A DNA stretch of 6,162 bases from Bacteroidota bacterium (GCA_003456055.1 DMPG01000369.1:1-6162); one strand, 5' to 3'; shown: positions 1 to 6,162, numbered from the stretch's first letter. A program made the numbers and translations. The notes: generated by a model not told the origin, from the sequence alone.

Positions 1-2538
1 AAAGACAGATGCGTTGTTCAATCCCAATCCAAGTCCGCGCGGCAATATTTTTTTCACGGTTTTCGTTTTGAACTCAAAATGCCACAATGGCAAATGTCCA
101 GCTCTTGATACGATTGCTGAATGTTTCTTCGGGTCAAATTCCACGCCGAGCACTGTAACAAAGGATCGTTTTTCTAGGTCCTGACACAATAGTTTATTTG
201 TCCGCTGGAATAATTCCTTGGGGGAAAGATCAAATCCGTGAAGCGATCGCAAAATTCCCTGCACTTTGGACATATACAGTGCCGCCGAAGTCCCTTTCCC
301 GCTGACATCCCCGATGACCACCGTGAGTGCTCCGTTCCCATTAGATAGATAATCAAAAAAATCTCCGCCGACTTCCATTGCAGGAATAGAAGTTCCGGAA
401 ATCTCTAAGCCTTGAATATTCGGTGTGGTTTGCGGCAGCGAATCCAACTGAATTCGTCGTGCGATCTGAAGCTCGTGCTTCATTCTTTCTTTTTCTGCAA
501 GCTCTTCATAGAGAAATGCATTTTCAATCGCAACCGATGCCTGCTTCGCTGTTGTTGAAAGGAATGCCAGATCTTCTTGGCGGAATGTTGTTTCCGATTC
601 TTTTTCACCAACCAACAACACGCCAATCAGTCTGTCTTTTGACCGGATCGGCACACCATATTGAAATCCCTCGCGAAGAAACTCATCTTTCAGCGGAACC
701 GGTAAATAATCAATCCTAAATTCATTGCTGAACTGACGAATGCTCGTGATCAATTCACGTTCGTTGATTATACAAAATTCTTCCCAGATCTTTCCGTCGA
801 ATCCGTATGCCGATAGACAGGAGCATTTTTTTTCTTCACGGAAGAACAACACTCCGACTCGTTTTAATTTCATCAGCTCGCTCAGTTTACGAACAAGTCC
901 GCGCGCGAGATCTTCCATTGTTAGCGTCGTTGCAAGAATTTCTCCCAATTCAAGCGAAGCGCGACGATAGTCGTATTGCTGACGGTAATATTTTTTATCA
1001 ATAAACTGCTGGCCAACTTTTCGTACACGCAATACGAAAAACATTAAACCAATTGCAATAACCATCAACATAATATGTTCCGACGCTTCCCGCTCAGATG
1101 CCAATGCTGGAGTATCGGTTATTTCAATAGCCGTTCCGGTAAAAATAATATTTGCCTGCGGAAGTTCGAGCAATGGTAATTTGAAAAAAGACCATGTTAA
1201 AAAATAAAAAATCAGAATTCCCCAGAGGATGGTAACGATGCTGTATTGTGTGTTTCGTCGAACCGTAAAGTTCAGATCCAGCAATCGATACCGGCCAATG
1301 GTGAAAAGATATGAGAGCGGAATTGCCGTTAGAACAATACCGATGATACCCACGATAATCACCTGCAACGCATTTCCGAAAAAGAGAGAAATGATCCCGG
1401 CAGCAACACCGGAGATAATCGAAGTCCATTTGATCACACGATTAAGTCGTTTGTATTCGTTTGAAATTCCTTTACGGTAACGGATATAAATATAAATACT
1501 GTAGAACACTATCAGGGATAACGGCAACGGAGAATTGACGAAATACGAAATCAACGCCGATACAATTCCCGTAATGTAATATCCGGGAATGATCCATTTT
1601 TTATTCGTAAGATCAGTTCGTTCGAGCGGAAAATAATGGAATGAATGGAACATTGCGGTCACGCCAAAAATAACACCGCCGTTCATTATAATATTTCTGA
1701 TAATGATAAATGGAGTCAGATCAAAATCCCTCCGCACGATAAGGACGGTCATAAAAAAACCGATAAACAGAAATGATGAACCGATCAGTCGTGCCGCAAT
1801 GATATTTGGTCTTGAAATAATAATAAATCCGCCGATACACATCCACAATGCTCCGGCAAGACAAAAAATCAGTACTGAAATCGGGATTCCAAACTTTGCA
1901 AGTTCAACATTCAATTCTACAAAACGGTTGTTGCGAAGAATTTCATATTTCAAGGATCTGCCGATCTGGTCTTGCCGAAGTATTCTATCAGCTTCGATAT
2001 CGGTCTTAAATTCTTTTTCATTGATCCTCAGTATGAGATCACCGATCTTCATACCTGCTCTATCCGAAGCACCACCCGCAGTAACGTCGGTCACCAGTAC
2101 ATGCGAAGGGAGAAAAACCAAAAATTCCGTTTGTATTGAAGAACGTTTAACATTGAACGAAAGAATTGAATTCGTTGATGGTCTCAGCACTTCGAATCTG
2201 ATATCGTTCTGCGGACTTTCATCGAGTGCCTGAGCAACATCTTTCATAGTTCGCACGGTGCCGCTATTGATTGAAATGATCAGATCGCCGGTAATCACGG
2301 AATCCAGCGTTGAACGTATCGGCAATGGACGGCTGTTTTGGAGGGCGCGATGACCTAGATACTCTGCCGAAAAATCTTTCACCACCATTAGATTCGACAG
2401 AGAACTGCGAAAGACATTCTCATCTGTTGGTGTGCTGAAGAACGTGTAAAATGTTATCCCGGAAAGGACAAATAGGAATGATAACAGCAATACCAACAGT
2501 ATCCTGTAGATATTTGTTCTGTGGAAAAGAGTTGTCAT
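1..2538 (-). CDS. PDZ / multi-TM / GAF / SpoIIE-type PP2C phosphatase (3' end outside window)
   Basis: Predicted membrane-anchored serine/threonine phosphatase. The reverse strand is open for 846 codons to the window edge. An in-frame TGA lies directly before the ATG, so this is the earliest possible start; no Shine-Dalgarno is visible. Residues 11-33 form a TM helix. Residues ~60-133 look like a degenerate PDZ domain, and ~138-212 a clear one (VTDVTAGGASDRAG, then IGDLILRIN). About eight or nine hydrophobic helices follow between 219 and 506. A GAF domain fills ~525-680, then a linker helix (LQIARRIQLDSLP). The SpoIIE/RsbU PP2C domain starts near 700, with metal-site motifs GGDFFD (D726, D729) and GDVSGKG (D744), and RAGH at 812-815. 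The remaining C-terminal part, with the last metal-binding acidic residue, lies outside. With N-in topology the PDZ domains would be periplasmic and GAF/PP2C cytoplasmic (inference). Relatives usually dephosphorylate anti-anti-sigma proteins; the target here is unknown. The phosphatase call is firm, the ligand unknown. Confidence 0.85.
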   Translation of the reverse strand, partial: MTTLFHRTNIYRILLVLLLSFLFVLSGITFYTFFSTPTDENVFRSSLSNLMVVKDFSAEYLGHRALQNSRPLPIRSTLDSVITGDLIISINSGTVRTMKDVAQALDESPQNDIRFEVLRPSTNSILSFNVKRSSIQTEFLVFLPSHVLVTDVTAGGASDRAGMKIGDLILRINEKEFKTDIEADRILRQDQIGRSLKYEILRNNRFVELNVELAKFGIPISVLIFCLAGALWMCIGGFIIISRPNIIAARLIGSSFLFIGFFMTVLIVRRDFDLTPFIIIRNIIMNGGVIFGVTAMFHSFHYFPLERTDLTNKKWIIPGYYITGIVSALISYFVNSPLPLSLIVFYSIYIYIRYRKGISNEYKRLNRVIKWTSIISGVAAGIISLFFGNALQVIIVGIIGIVLTAIPLSYLFTIGRYRLLDLNFTVRRNTQYSIVTILWGILIFYFLTWSFFKLPLLELPQANIIFTGTAIEITDTPALASEREASEHIMLMVIAIGLMFFVLRVRKVGQQFIDKKYYRQQYDYRRASLELGEILATTLTMEDLARGLVRKLSELMKLKRVGVLFFREEKKCSCLSAYGFDGKIWEEFCIINERELITSIRQFSNEFRIDYLPVPLKDEFLREGFQYGVPIRSKDRLIGVLLVGEKESETTFRQEDLAFLSTTAKQASVAIENAFLYEELAEKERMKHELQIARRIQLDSLPQTTPNIQGLEISGTSIPAMEVGGDFFDYLSNGNGALTVVIGDVSGKGTSAALYMSKVQGILRSLHGFDLSPKELFQRTNKLLCQDLEKRSFVTVLGVEFDPKKHSAIVSRAGHLPLWHFEFKTKTVKKILPRGLGLGLNNASVF

Positions 2539-2807
2539 TCAATTATCGAAGGAAGAAATGGGTTGAAGTAATACGGCCTTAAACCTCATTAAGTTACGCA
2601 AACAAACAGATAGAGTTTACAAAAAAATTCTGCTTCTTTACAATGTACAGCATTTTCATTATTATAGTTCATATTTAATTGAAATTTGCGAAAAAACAAC
2701 ACCACACTCAACCCTTTTGGTGTGTTGGTGGCATTCTTCCCCAGCAGTTTTGAGGAAGCACATATCAACGACCATCTTTACACCGCTTTTTGATTTGGAG
2801 CCGCTCT
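2539..2807. other. Divergent intergenic region with promoters for both flanking genes
   Basis: This 269-bp gap separates the divergent phosphatase and secreted-protein genes and has no convincing ORF. Its middle (about 2600-2700) is AT-rich. It holds a plausible plus-strand promoter (separate entry) and, on the minus strand, a perfect TATAAT at 2661-2666 that lacks a good -35 at the right distance. The presumed plus-strand leader, about 135 nt, contains two weak candidate hairpins: CACAC/GTGTG (2703-2707 with 2720-2724) and CTTCC/GGAAG (2736-2740 with 2754-2758). Neither is strong enough to call a riboswitch or attenuator. Confidence 0.5.
2637..2665 (+). promoter_or_regulatory. Putative sigma70-type promoter for the secreted-protein gene
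   Basis: A -35 TTTACA (2637-2642) and a -10 TATTAT (2660-2665) are separated by exactly 17 bp, and each matches consensus at five of six bases. Transcription would start near 2672, leaving a leader of about 135 nt before the ATG at 2808. The assignment rests on sequence match only. AT-rich DNA gives chance matches, and Bacteroidota-type primary sigma factors may prefer a different -35. Confidence 0.4.
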
Positions 2808-3365
2808 ATGAAAAACCTTTCACTATTTATTTCACTGTTTTGTCTGTTTACTTCTGCAGGATTTTCTCAAAACGAAGATATCTTTACGATACAAGAACAT
2901 GGTCCCGGCCGATGGATGACTTTTTCTTCACCGGTAGCTGTACAGCATACACTGGCAACACACGGGCTCTTAGGTTACGAACTGGTATTCAATCCTGATT
3001 TCGAGATTCGGCAAGGAACGGATCCGCTGTATGCGATCCGGTTTGAAGAGATTGGAAAGTTCAATGCTGCATTAAAACCAACTTTACCGGCAAATACTCA
3101 TATGCAGTTTATCATTGACGGTAAACCGTCCATTGAATTTAAGATACAAAAGACAGGATTCCGAAATGAAAATGATGCGAAACATGTGATAAAATTTTTG
3201 GTGGTTGCCAGCAAACAGGTTATCGAGAGGATGACCACTGCACGGTCGGTTCGAGGATTGTTGTACTTCAGAGATATGAACAATGAAAAGATCGATGTTA
3301 AATCGTTTACGATCGATCCAAAATCGATCCGGACATTGGCTCGGCTGCTTTCGATAGCAAAATAG
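2808..3365 (+). CDS. Secreted or periplasmic protein of unknown function, 185 aa
   Basis: I do not recognise the family. The ATG at 2808 is chosen because GGAG at 2797-2800 lies 7 nt upstream and the protein then begins with a classic signal peptide: MKN, a hydrophobic core (LSLFISLFCLFTSAG), and a likely signal peptidase I site near GFSQ/NED at residues 18-22. An in-frame TTG at 2790 would add six residues but would put charged residues before the signal and lacks a better ribosome site. The single Cys in the core is not in a lipobox, so a lipoprotein is unlikely. The mature part (~165 residues) has no further TM helix. Hydrophobic and charged residues alternate in a beta-like way up to ~130, then it becomes more helical and basic (KHVIKFLVVASKQVIERM), ending in a basic tail. 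It is divergent from the phosphatase gene and convergent with the TPR gene, so it is probably monocistronic. The gene call is firm; function is open. Confidence 0.85.
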   Translation: MKNLSLFISLFCLFTSAGFSQNEDIFTIQEHGPGRWMTFSSPVAVQHTLATHGLLGYELVFNPDFEIRQGTDPLYAIRFEEIGKFNAALKPTLPANTHMQFIIDGKPSIEFKIQKTGFRNENDAKHVIKFLVVASKQVIERMTTARSVRGLLYFRDMNNEKIDVKSFTIDPKSIRTLARLLSIAK

Positions 3366-3395
3366 CGGCGCGGTACCTGATTGATATCAGTTTTG

Positions 3396-3423
3396 CATCG
3401 TGAACAATAAACTGTTCACGATG
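3396..3423. terminator. 11-bp perfect hairpin between convergent genes, probable bidirectional terminator
   Basis: CATCGTGAACA (3396-3406) and TGTTCACGATG (3413-3423) are perfect inverted repeats around a 6-nt loop (ATAAAC). The hairpin lies in the 61-bp gap between the stop of the plus-strand secreted-protein gene (3365) and the stop of the minus-strand TPR gene (3427). Its position and symmetry suit a shared transcription end. There is no strong U-tract on either strand, so it is not a textbook intrinsic terminator. A smaller stem, CTGAT/ATCAG (3377-3390), followed by TTTT sits just before it on the plus strand. An alternative role is RNA 3'-end protection. Confidence 0.55.
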
Positions 3424-3426
3424 TAT

Positions 3427-5502
3427 CTAGTCGTTGCGGTGTTCATTTGCATGGAATGAAACAGAATCGATCTCGGACAATAACAACAATGACTCAGCGT
3501 GTTCCGGAAATAACTCTAACACTTTGTTCACGGCAATCCTCGCTTCGTCAAACTTTTCTACCACTAAATATTCTCTCGCTATCACCAACAATTTTTGTAT
3601 CTCCAACCGACGAGTTGCTTCACGTTGCCGTTGCTGCCATCGATGACTAGCATCGGTGATTTGATCTTTCATCTCCAATAGTTGTTGATTATTCTCACTG
3701 ATACCAAGCCCGCTTGAAACTTCAGCTAATGCCTCTTCAAAAAGTTCCCGTTCAACCATTTCAGCGGCATGTTGAAGATGTCGATTAATGATGGTTGTAT
3801 TTTTCTCGTCTTCACGCCGTTGATGTTCTACCGAAAGGAATGCATCAAATTCAACTTGAAGATACTGTTCATATTCCCGAACCTCATCGTTCAACGGATC
3901 GAGAATGAATGCTTTTGCAACTTCATTAAATGCCTTGCTGAATTGTCGTTCCGATCGGAGACGTTCCGCTTCCATAAGATGCATATTGATCTTGGCGTTT
4001 GCCGAATTTTTACTTTTCTGTTGTTCATCTTGAGCCTGCCGGATCTGGACTTGTTCATGATGTTGAAATACTTCTCGCTCGGTCATTATTTCGTGCTCTA
4101 TATTCTTCACATCATCATCAAACGGATTGATGATAAAAGCAAGAGCAACCTCTCCCAATGCTGCTTCAAAATGATGTTCACCAAGGAATTGTTTTGCTCT
4201 CTCTAGATAGTGCAATATCTTCTGTTTATCTTCATGCTGAAGCTCACGTGTCTCTTCTGTCTCACCCAGCAATAGTCTTTCACGGTCGCTAATTTCAATA
4301 CGCTTCAGTTCTTCTTCTTGTTGACTGCGTATTTGTGCCTGCAGAGACCGCTTGGCCTCTTCTTCCTGACGGGAATATTCATCCTGAAGTGCAAGGATCC
4401 GTCGTTCGCAATCTTGCAGTTCTTCATTGATCGGATCCAAAACTGTTGCACGGGCAATTGTGCTAAGAGCATCGTTAAATTTCTGTTGGCTCGCTAAGGT
4501 CTCGGCATTAGAAATGTGCTTCCGTATAGTCGCAACGATCATTTCTCGTTTCTTTTGACGCTCAGCCAACTGGCGTTGATAGTGCTCTAACTGAACCTTT
4601 TGCCGGTGTTCCTGTAATTCTAAAATTGTTTGTTCTAAACGGAGCACTTCCTCATTCAAAGGATCGATGACGACGACAAATGCCAGCTCACTCAACGCTT
4701 CATCGAGTTTATTTGCCTCGCATAGTTCATTGATATGCAGCAGGTATTGCTTTACTTTTTCCTCTTGGGCATTCTTACGGTCTTGTTCTTCGCGATGACG
4801 CTTGTCCTCTTTTTCTTTTTGAAGTTGTATCGACTGATTCTTAAGGAGTTCTTGTCTGCGCAGCCGTTCTTCTTCTGTCTTTCGCTGCCGTTCAAATTCT
4901 TCTTCGCGCCGGGTTTCTTCCTGTTTCTTTCGAATAGTCTCATCCAACAACTGAATTTTCTCATTCACCGGGTCAAGAAGATTTGCGCGGCTAATCTCAT
5001 CAAGCGCCCGATCAAATTCTTTGCGTTGAAAAAATTCATTTGCTCGAGCAAGGAATGAAGCAATCTTTGCTTCAATTGCGTTGCGCCGCAGTTCATCATT
5101 CTTCGATCGTTGTTCCTCTTCCTTTTTTTGAAGTTCTGCTGCTTGCTCTTGTTGGGCAGCAACTGTTGCACTGTGTTGAGCTTCATTAATCGCTAGAGTA
5201 GAAAGGTGCTGGAGTGCGGGAGAAATTTTCAGTTCATTCTCCGATGAAGAGTCTGTCGTTTCACCAGATATTTTTTTCTTTGCATCTTCCTGATTCTTTG
5301 CGTTCAACAACGTACGAACTCGTTCTTCATATGCTAGTGCATACAAATGCCGTGAATCATACGAACGCGCTTTTGCAATCAATACCAACGCTGCAGCGAA
5401 ATCACCCTCTTTGACAAGTTTATCAGCTTGTTTTAAAAGAAGCGCGACTTCCTTCAATCGCTCGGACATTGGCATCGTTGTATTTTCAGGAGATGTTGAC
5501 AT
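3427..5502 (-). CDS. TPR/coiled-coil repeat protein, 691 aa, function unknown
   Basis: Cytoplasmic by appearance: no signal peptide and no TM helix. Eight TPR-like units of ~45 residues lie near 16-62, 145-190, 249-293, 325-369, 428-472, 505-549, 572-615 and 635-679. In unit 2 the canonical TPR positions are met (A154 at 8, F157 at 11, A166 at 20, I170 at 24, A173 at 27, P178 at 32). Most units end in a (D/N)P(L/V/I/F)(N/D) turn followed by a helix that runs into a linker very rich in Glu, Gln, Lys and Arg, predicted coiled coil (about 118-142, 190-250, 288-322, 366-410, 470-502, 545-570, 612-635). Residues 66-115 are a low-complexity Ser/Thr/Asn/Ala stretch. The ATG at 5502 follows an eight-A run without Shine-Dalgarno; Met10 or Met12 are alternative starts. 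A paralogue lies just upstream on the same strand. TPRs usually mediate protein binding, so a scaffold role is likely by inference; the partner is unknown. Confidence 0.9.
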   Translation of the reverse strand: MSTSPENTTMPMSERLKEVALLLKQADKLVKEGDFAAALVLIAKARSYDSRHLYALAYEERVRTLLNAKNQEDAKKKISGETTDSSSENELKISPALQHLSTLAINEAQHSATVAAQQEQAAELQKKEEEQRSKNDELRRNAIEAKIASFLARANEFFQRKEFDRALDEISRANLLDPVNEKIQLLDETIRKKQEETRREEEFERQRKTEEERLRRQELLKNQSIQLQKEKEDKRHREEQDRKNAQEEKVKQYLLHINELCEANKLDEALSELAFVVVIDPLNEEVLRLEQTILELQEHRQKVQLEHYQRQLAERQKKREMIVATIRKHISNAETLASQQKFNDALSTIARATVLDPINEELQDCERRILALQDEYSRQEEEAKRSLQAQIRSQQEEELKRIEISDRERLLLGETEETRELQHEDKQKILHYLERAKQFLGEHHFEAALGEVALAFIINPFDDDVKNIEHEIMTEREVFQHHEQVQIRQAQDEQQKSKNSANAKINMHLMEAERLRSERQFSKAFNEVAKAFILDPLNDEVREYEQYLQVEFDAFLSVEHQRREDEKNTTIINRHLQHAAEMVERELFEEALAEVSSGLGISENNQQLLEMKDQITDASHRWQQRQREATRRLEIQKLLVIAREYLVVEKFDEARIAVNKVLELFPEHAESLLLLSEIDSVSFHANEHRND
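3466..5457 (-). repeat. Eight degenerate coding repeats (TPR units) within the 691-aa protein
   Basis: The repeats are spaced irregularly in protein terms. Using the aromatic or hydrophobic residue three before the AL (or AF/AR) of helix B as marker (F35, F163, L266, F342, F445, F521, F588, F651), the intervals are 128, 103, 76, 103, 76, 67 and 63 residues. At DNA level the plus strand shows recurring tracts of the type TCATT-N4-GGATC (for example near 4427, 4655 and 6118), which encode the DPxNEE turn. Divergence between units is high, so these are old repeats kept by selection, not recent slippage copies. Confidence 0.75.
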
Positions 5503-5538
5503 TTTTTTTTGGTAATTATTTCCGCAGCAATTTCTACA

Positions 5539-5567
5539 ATTTTAGAAAAATTCTTCAGCCAATGCAA
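5539..5567 (-). promoter_or_regulatory. Putative sigma70-type promoter for the 691-aa TPR gene
   Basis: Read on the minus strand, TTGCAT (5567-5562) and TAAAAT (5544-5539) are separated by exactly 17 bp. The -10 matches consensus at five of six bases and the -35 at four of six. Transcription would start about 30 nt upstream of the ATG, giving a short A-rich leader. A second perfect TATAAT lies on the minus strand further upstream (about 5587-5592) with only a weak -35. If the promoter is used, the 691-aa gene can be expressed independently of its upstream paralogue. Confidence 0.4.
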
Positions 5568-5620
5568 CAATCAAAACGATTAGAATATTATAATTAATTG
5601 TAATCTCTTAAAGTATAATT

Positions 5621-5668
5621 CCCCGCAACGTGTCCGAGTGACCACTTCGCGGCAGGAGTGTCCGCCCA
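5621..5668. other. GC-rich patch in the gap between the two paralogues, with a GTGTCCG direct repeat
   Basis: This stretch is about 70% GC, while the DNA from 5571 to 5620 is strongly AT-rich. It contains GTGTCCG twice (5630-5636 and 5658-5664), GAGTG next to each copy, and short self-complementary pieces such as CCGC/GCGG and AGTG/CACT. It lies just downstream of the stop of the partial paralogue (5674), so it could be that gene's terminator region or one copy of a dispersed repeat. No single long stem dominates. Confidence 0.35.
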
Positions 5669-5673
5669 ATGGT

Positions 5674-6162
5674 TCAGTGATTGTTCGTCATTTCATTGAG
5701 TTGTTCTCGCAAAACCAAAGCGTCATGATGCGATGGGTCCAGCTGCAACGCAAGATCGACTTCGAGCAGTGCTTCAACAGTTCGTTTTTCAGAAATTCGT
5801 TCCATCGCCCTGCTTATATGAACCTGTACCATCAATTCCTTGTTCTCGTTTGCTTTTTTTTCATCCCGTAAACGTTCTGCTTTTTCAATTTCATCACGAA
5901 GACGTAATGTTTCCGTTCGCTTCATATCAAAACTCAGTGCATAGTCCACCCAGGCTAAAGCTTCGCCGAATGCATCGCGGGAAAGACTTTCTCTTGCCAT
6001 TGCCAAACTTTTTCGTATACCTTGATTGTTCTTTGATGAAACAAGTTCTAGCTGTTGCTGTTCATCATAGCGCAGATATTCTTGTTGAACTTCTGCTTCA
6101 AGAGCGAAGAGTTCTTCGTTCATTGGATCGTGCCGATACGCCTGTGCAATGACATGTAATGC
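5674..6162 (-). CDS. C-terminal part of a second TPR/coiled-coil repeat protein (5' end outside window)
   Basis: The minus-strand frame is open to the right edge, so the true start lies outside; an internal ATG at 6123 falls inside a repeat and is not the start. The 162 visible residues hold three TPR-like units: the second half of one at residues 1-25 (ALHVIAQAY, then DPMNEE), one near 49-92 (FGEALAWVDYAL) and one near 112-155 (VEALLEVDLALQLDP). The linkers are Glu/Gln/Lys/Arg-rich coiled coil. The last three units have the same spacing, 67 then 63 residues, as the last three of the 691-aa neighbour. The two align without gaps at roughly one quarter identity (about 41 of 155 by hand), so they are tandem paralogues. 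The gap between them is 171 bp. There is no sign of secretion. Unknown N-terminal domains may lie outside the window. Function is unknown; a scaffold or protein-binding role is inference. Confidence 0.85.
   Translation of the reverse strand, partial: ALHVIAQAYRHDPMNEELFALEAEVQQEYLRYDEQQQLELVSSKNNQGIRKSLAMARESLSRDAFGEALAWVDYALSFDMKRTETLRLRDEIEKAERLRDEKKANENKELMVQVHISRAMERISEKRTVEALLEVDLALQLDPSHHDALVLREQLNEMTNNH

Noticed and set aside
174..356. Minus-strand frame of 60 codons, and plus-strand frames at 423-1004.
   Set aside because: All overlap the phosphatase frame, which shows textbook GAF and PP2C motifs; these frames have no sensible composition.
1703..2233. Plus-strand open frame of 176 codons antisense to the PDZ and first TM helices.
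   Set aside because: It is the longest shadow frame here, but it has no ribosome site or domain, and the antisense frame carries clear PDZ and TM signals.
2790..2807. Upstream TTG start for the secreted protein.
   Set aside because: It overlaps the GGAG ribosome site and would put charged and polar residues before an otherwise canonical signal peptide starting at 2808.
3769..4206. Plus-strand hydrophobic frame of 145 codons, with a similar one at 4735-5058, that could look like a membrane protein.
   Set aside because: The hydrophobicity is the antisense image of Glu/Lys/Gln-rich codons in the coiled coil (GAA, AAG and CAA read as TTC, CTT and TTG).
3466..5457. CRISPR or tandem DNA repeat, because short words such as TCATT-N4-GGATC recur.
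   Set aside because: The spacing is irregular and follows the protein-level TPR units; there are no constant repeats and no unique spacers of fixed length.
5630..5680. Possible tRNA: GTGTCCGAGTG resembles the D-arm of tRNA-Ser/Leu, and GGTTCAGTGATT vaguely resembles a T-arm.
   Set aside because: No acceptor stem, no anticodon stem and no pairing T-arm can be built around it, and the end overlaps the stop codon region of the paralogue gene.
5733..6152. Plus-strand frame of 139 codons.
   Set aside because: It is antisense to the partial TPR paralogue, whose repeat pattern proves the minus-strand reading.

Overview
The window looks like ordinary bacterial chromosome: dense coding, short intergenic gaps, about 40% GC, and no mobile-element, tRNA, rRNA or CRISPR signal. 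It best fits the Bacteroidota/Chlorobiota side of the FCB group, for example Ignavibacteria-like lineages. The reasons are a PDZ/multi-TM/GAF/SpoIIE phosphatase, a signal peptide ending in a GFSQ-type site, and two genes without a Shine-Dalgarno sequence. This is an inference from style and is held weakly.

Layout. (1) Positions 1-2538, minus strand: 846 codons of a membrane protein cut by the left edge. It has an N-terminal TM helix, one degenerate and one clear PDZ domain, a multi-helix membrane region, a GAF domain and a SpoIIE/RsbU-type PP2C serine phosphatase domain. It is a single open frame even though it has no stop inside the window. (2) Positions 2539-2807: a divergent promoter region. 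(3) Positions 2808-3365, plus strand: a 185-residue secreted or periplasmic protein of unknown function, with a clear signal peptide and Shine-Dalgarno. (4) Positions 3366-3426: a convergent gap holding an 11-bp perfect hairpin. (5) Positions 3427-5502, minus strand: a 691-residue cytoplasmic protein with eight isolated TPR-like units separated by long charged coiled-coil linkers. (6) Positions 5503-5673: a gap with a good sigma70-like promoter and a GC-rich patch. (7) Positions 5674-6162, minus strand: the C-terminal 162 residues of a second protein of the same TPR/coiled-coil kind, cut by the right edge.

The most interesting content is the pair of tandem paralogues (5 and 7). Their last three TPR units sit at identical spacings (67 and 63 residues) and align without a gap. 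Inside the larger protein the linkers alternate 103/76/103/76, as if a 179-residue two-TPR block had been duplicated. TPRs normally stack side by side; here each one is isolated on a coiled-coil rod. The design suggests an extended scaffold or filament-like protein, but its function cannot be read from sequence.

How the genes work together is not established. The phosphatase would couple a periplasmic (PDZ) and a cytoplasmic (GAF) input to dephosphorylation of a target, classically an anti-sigma-factor antagonist. No such partner is visible in this window.
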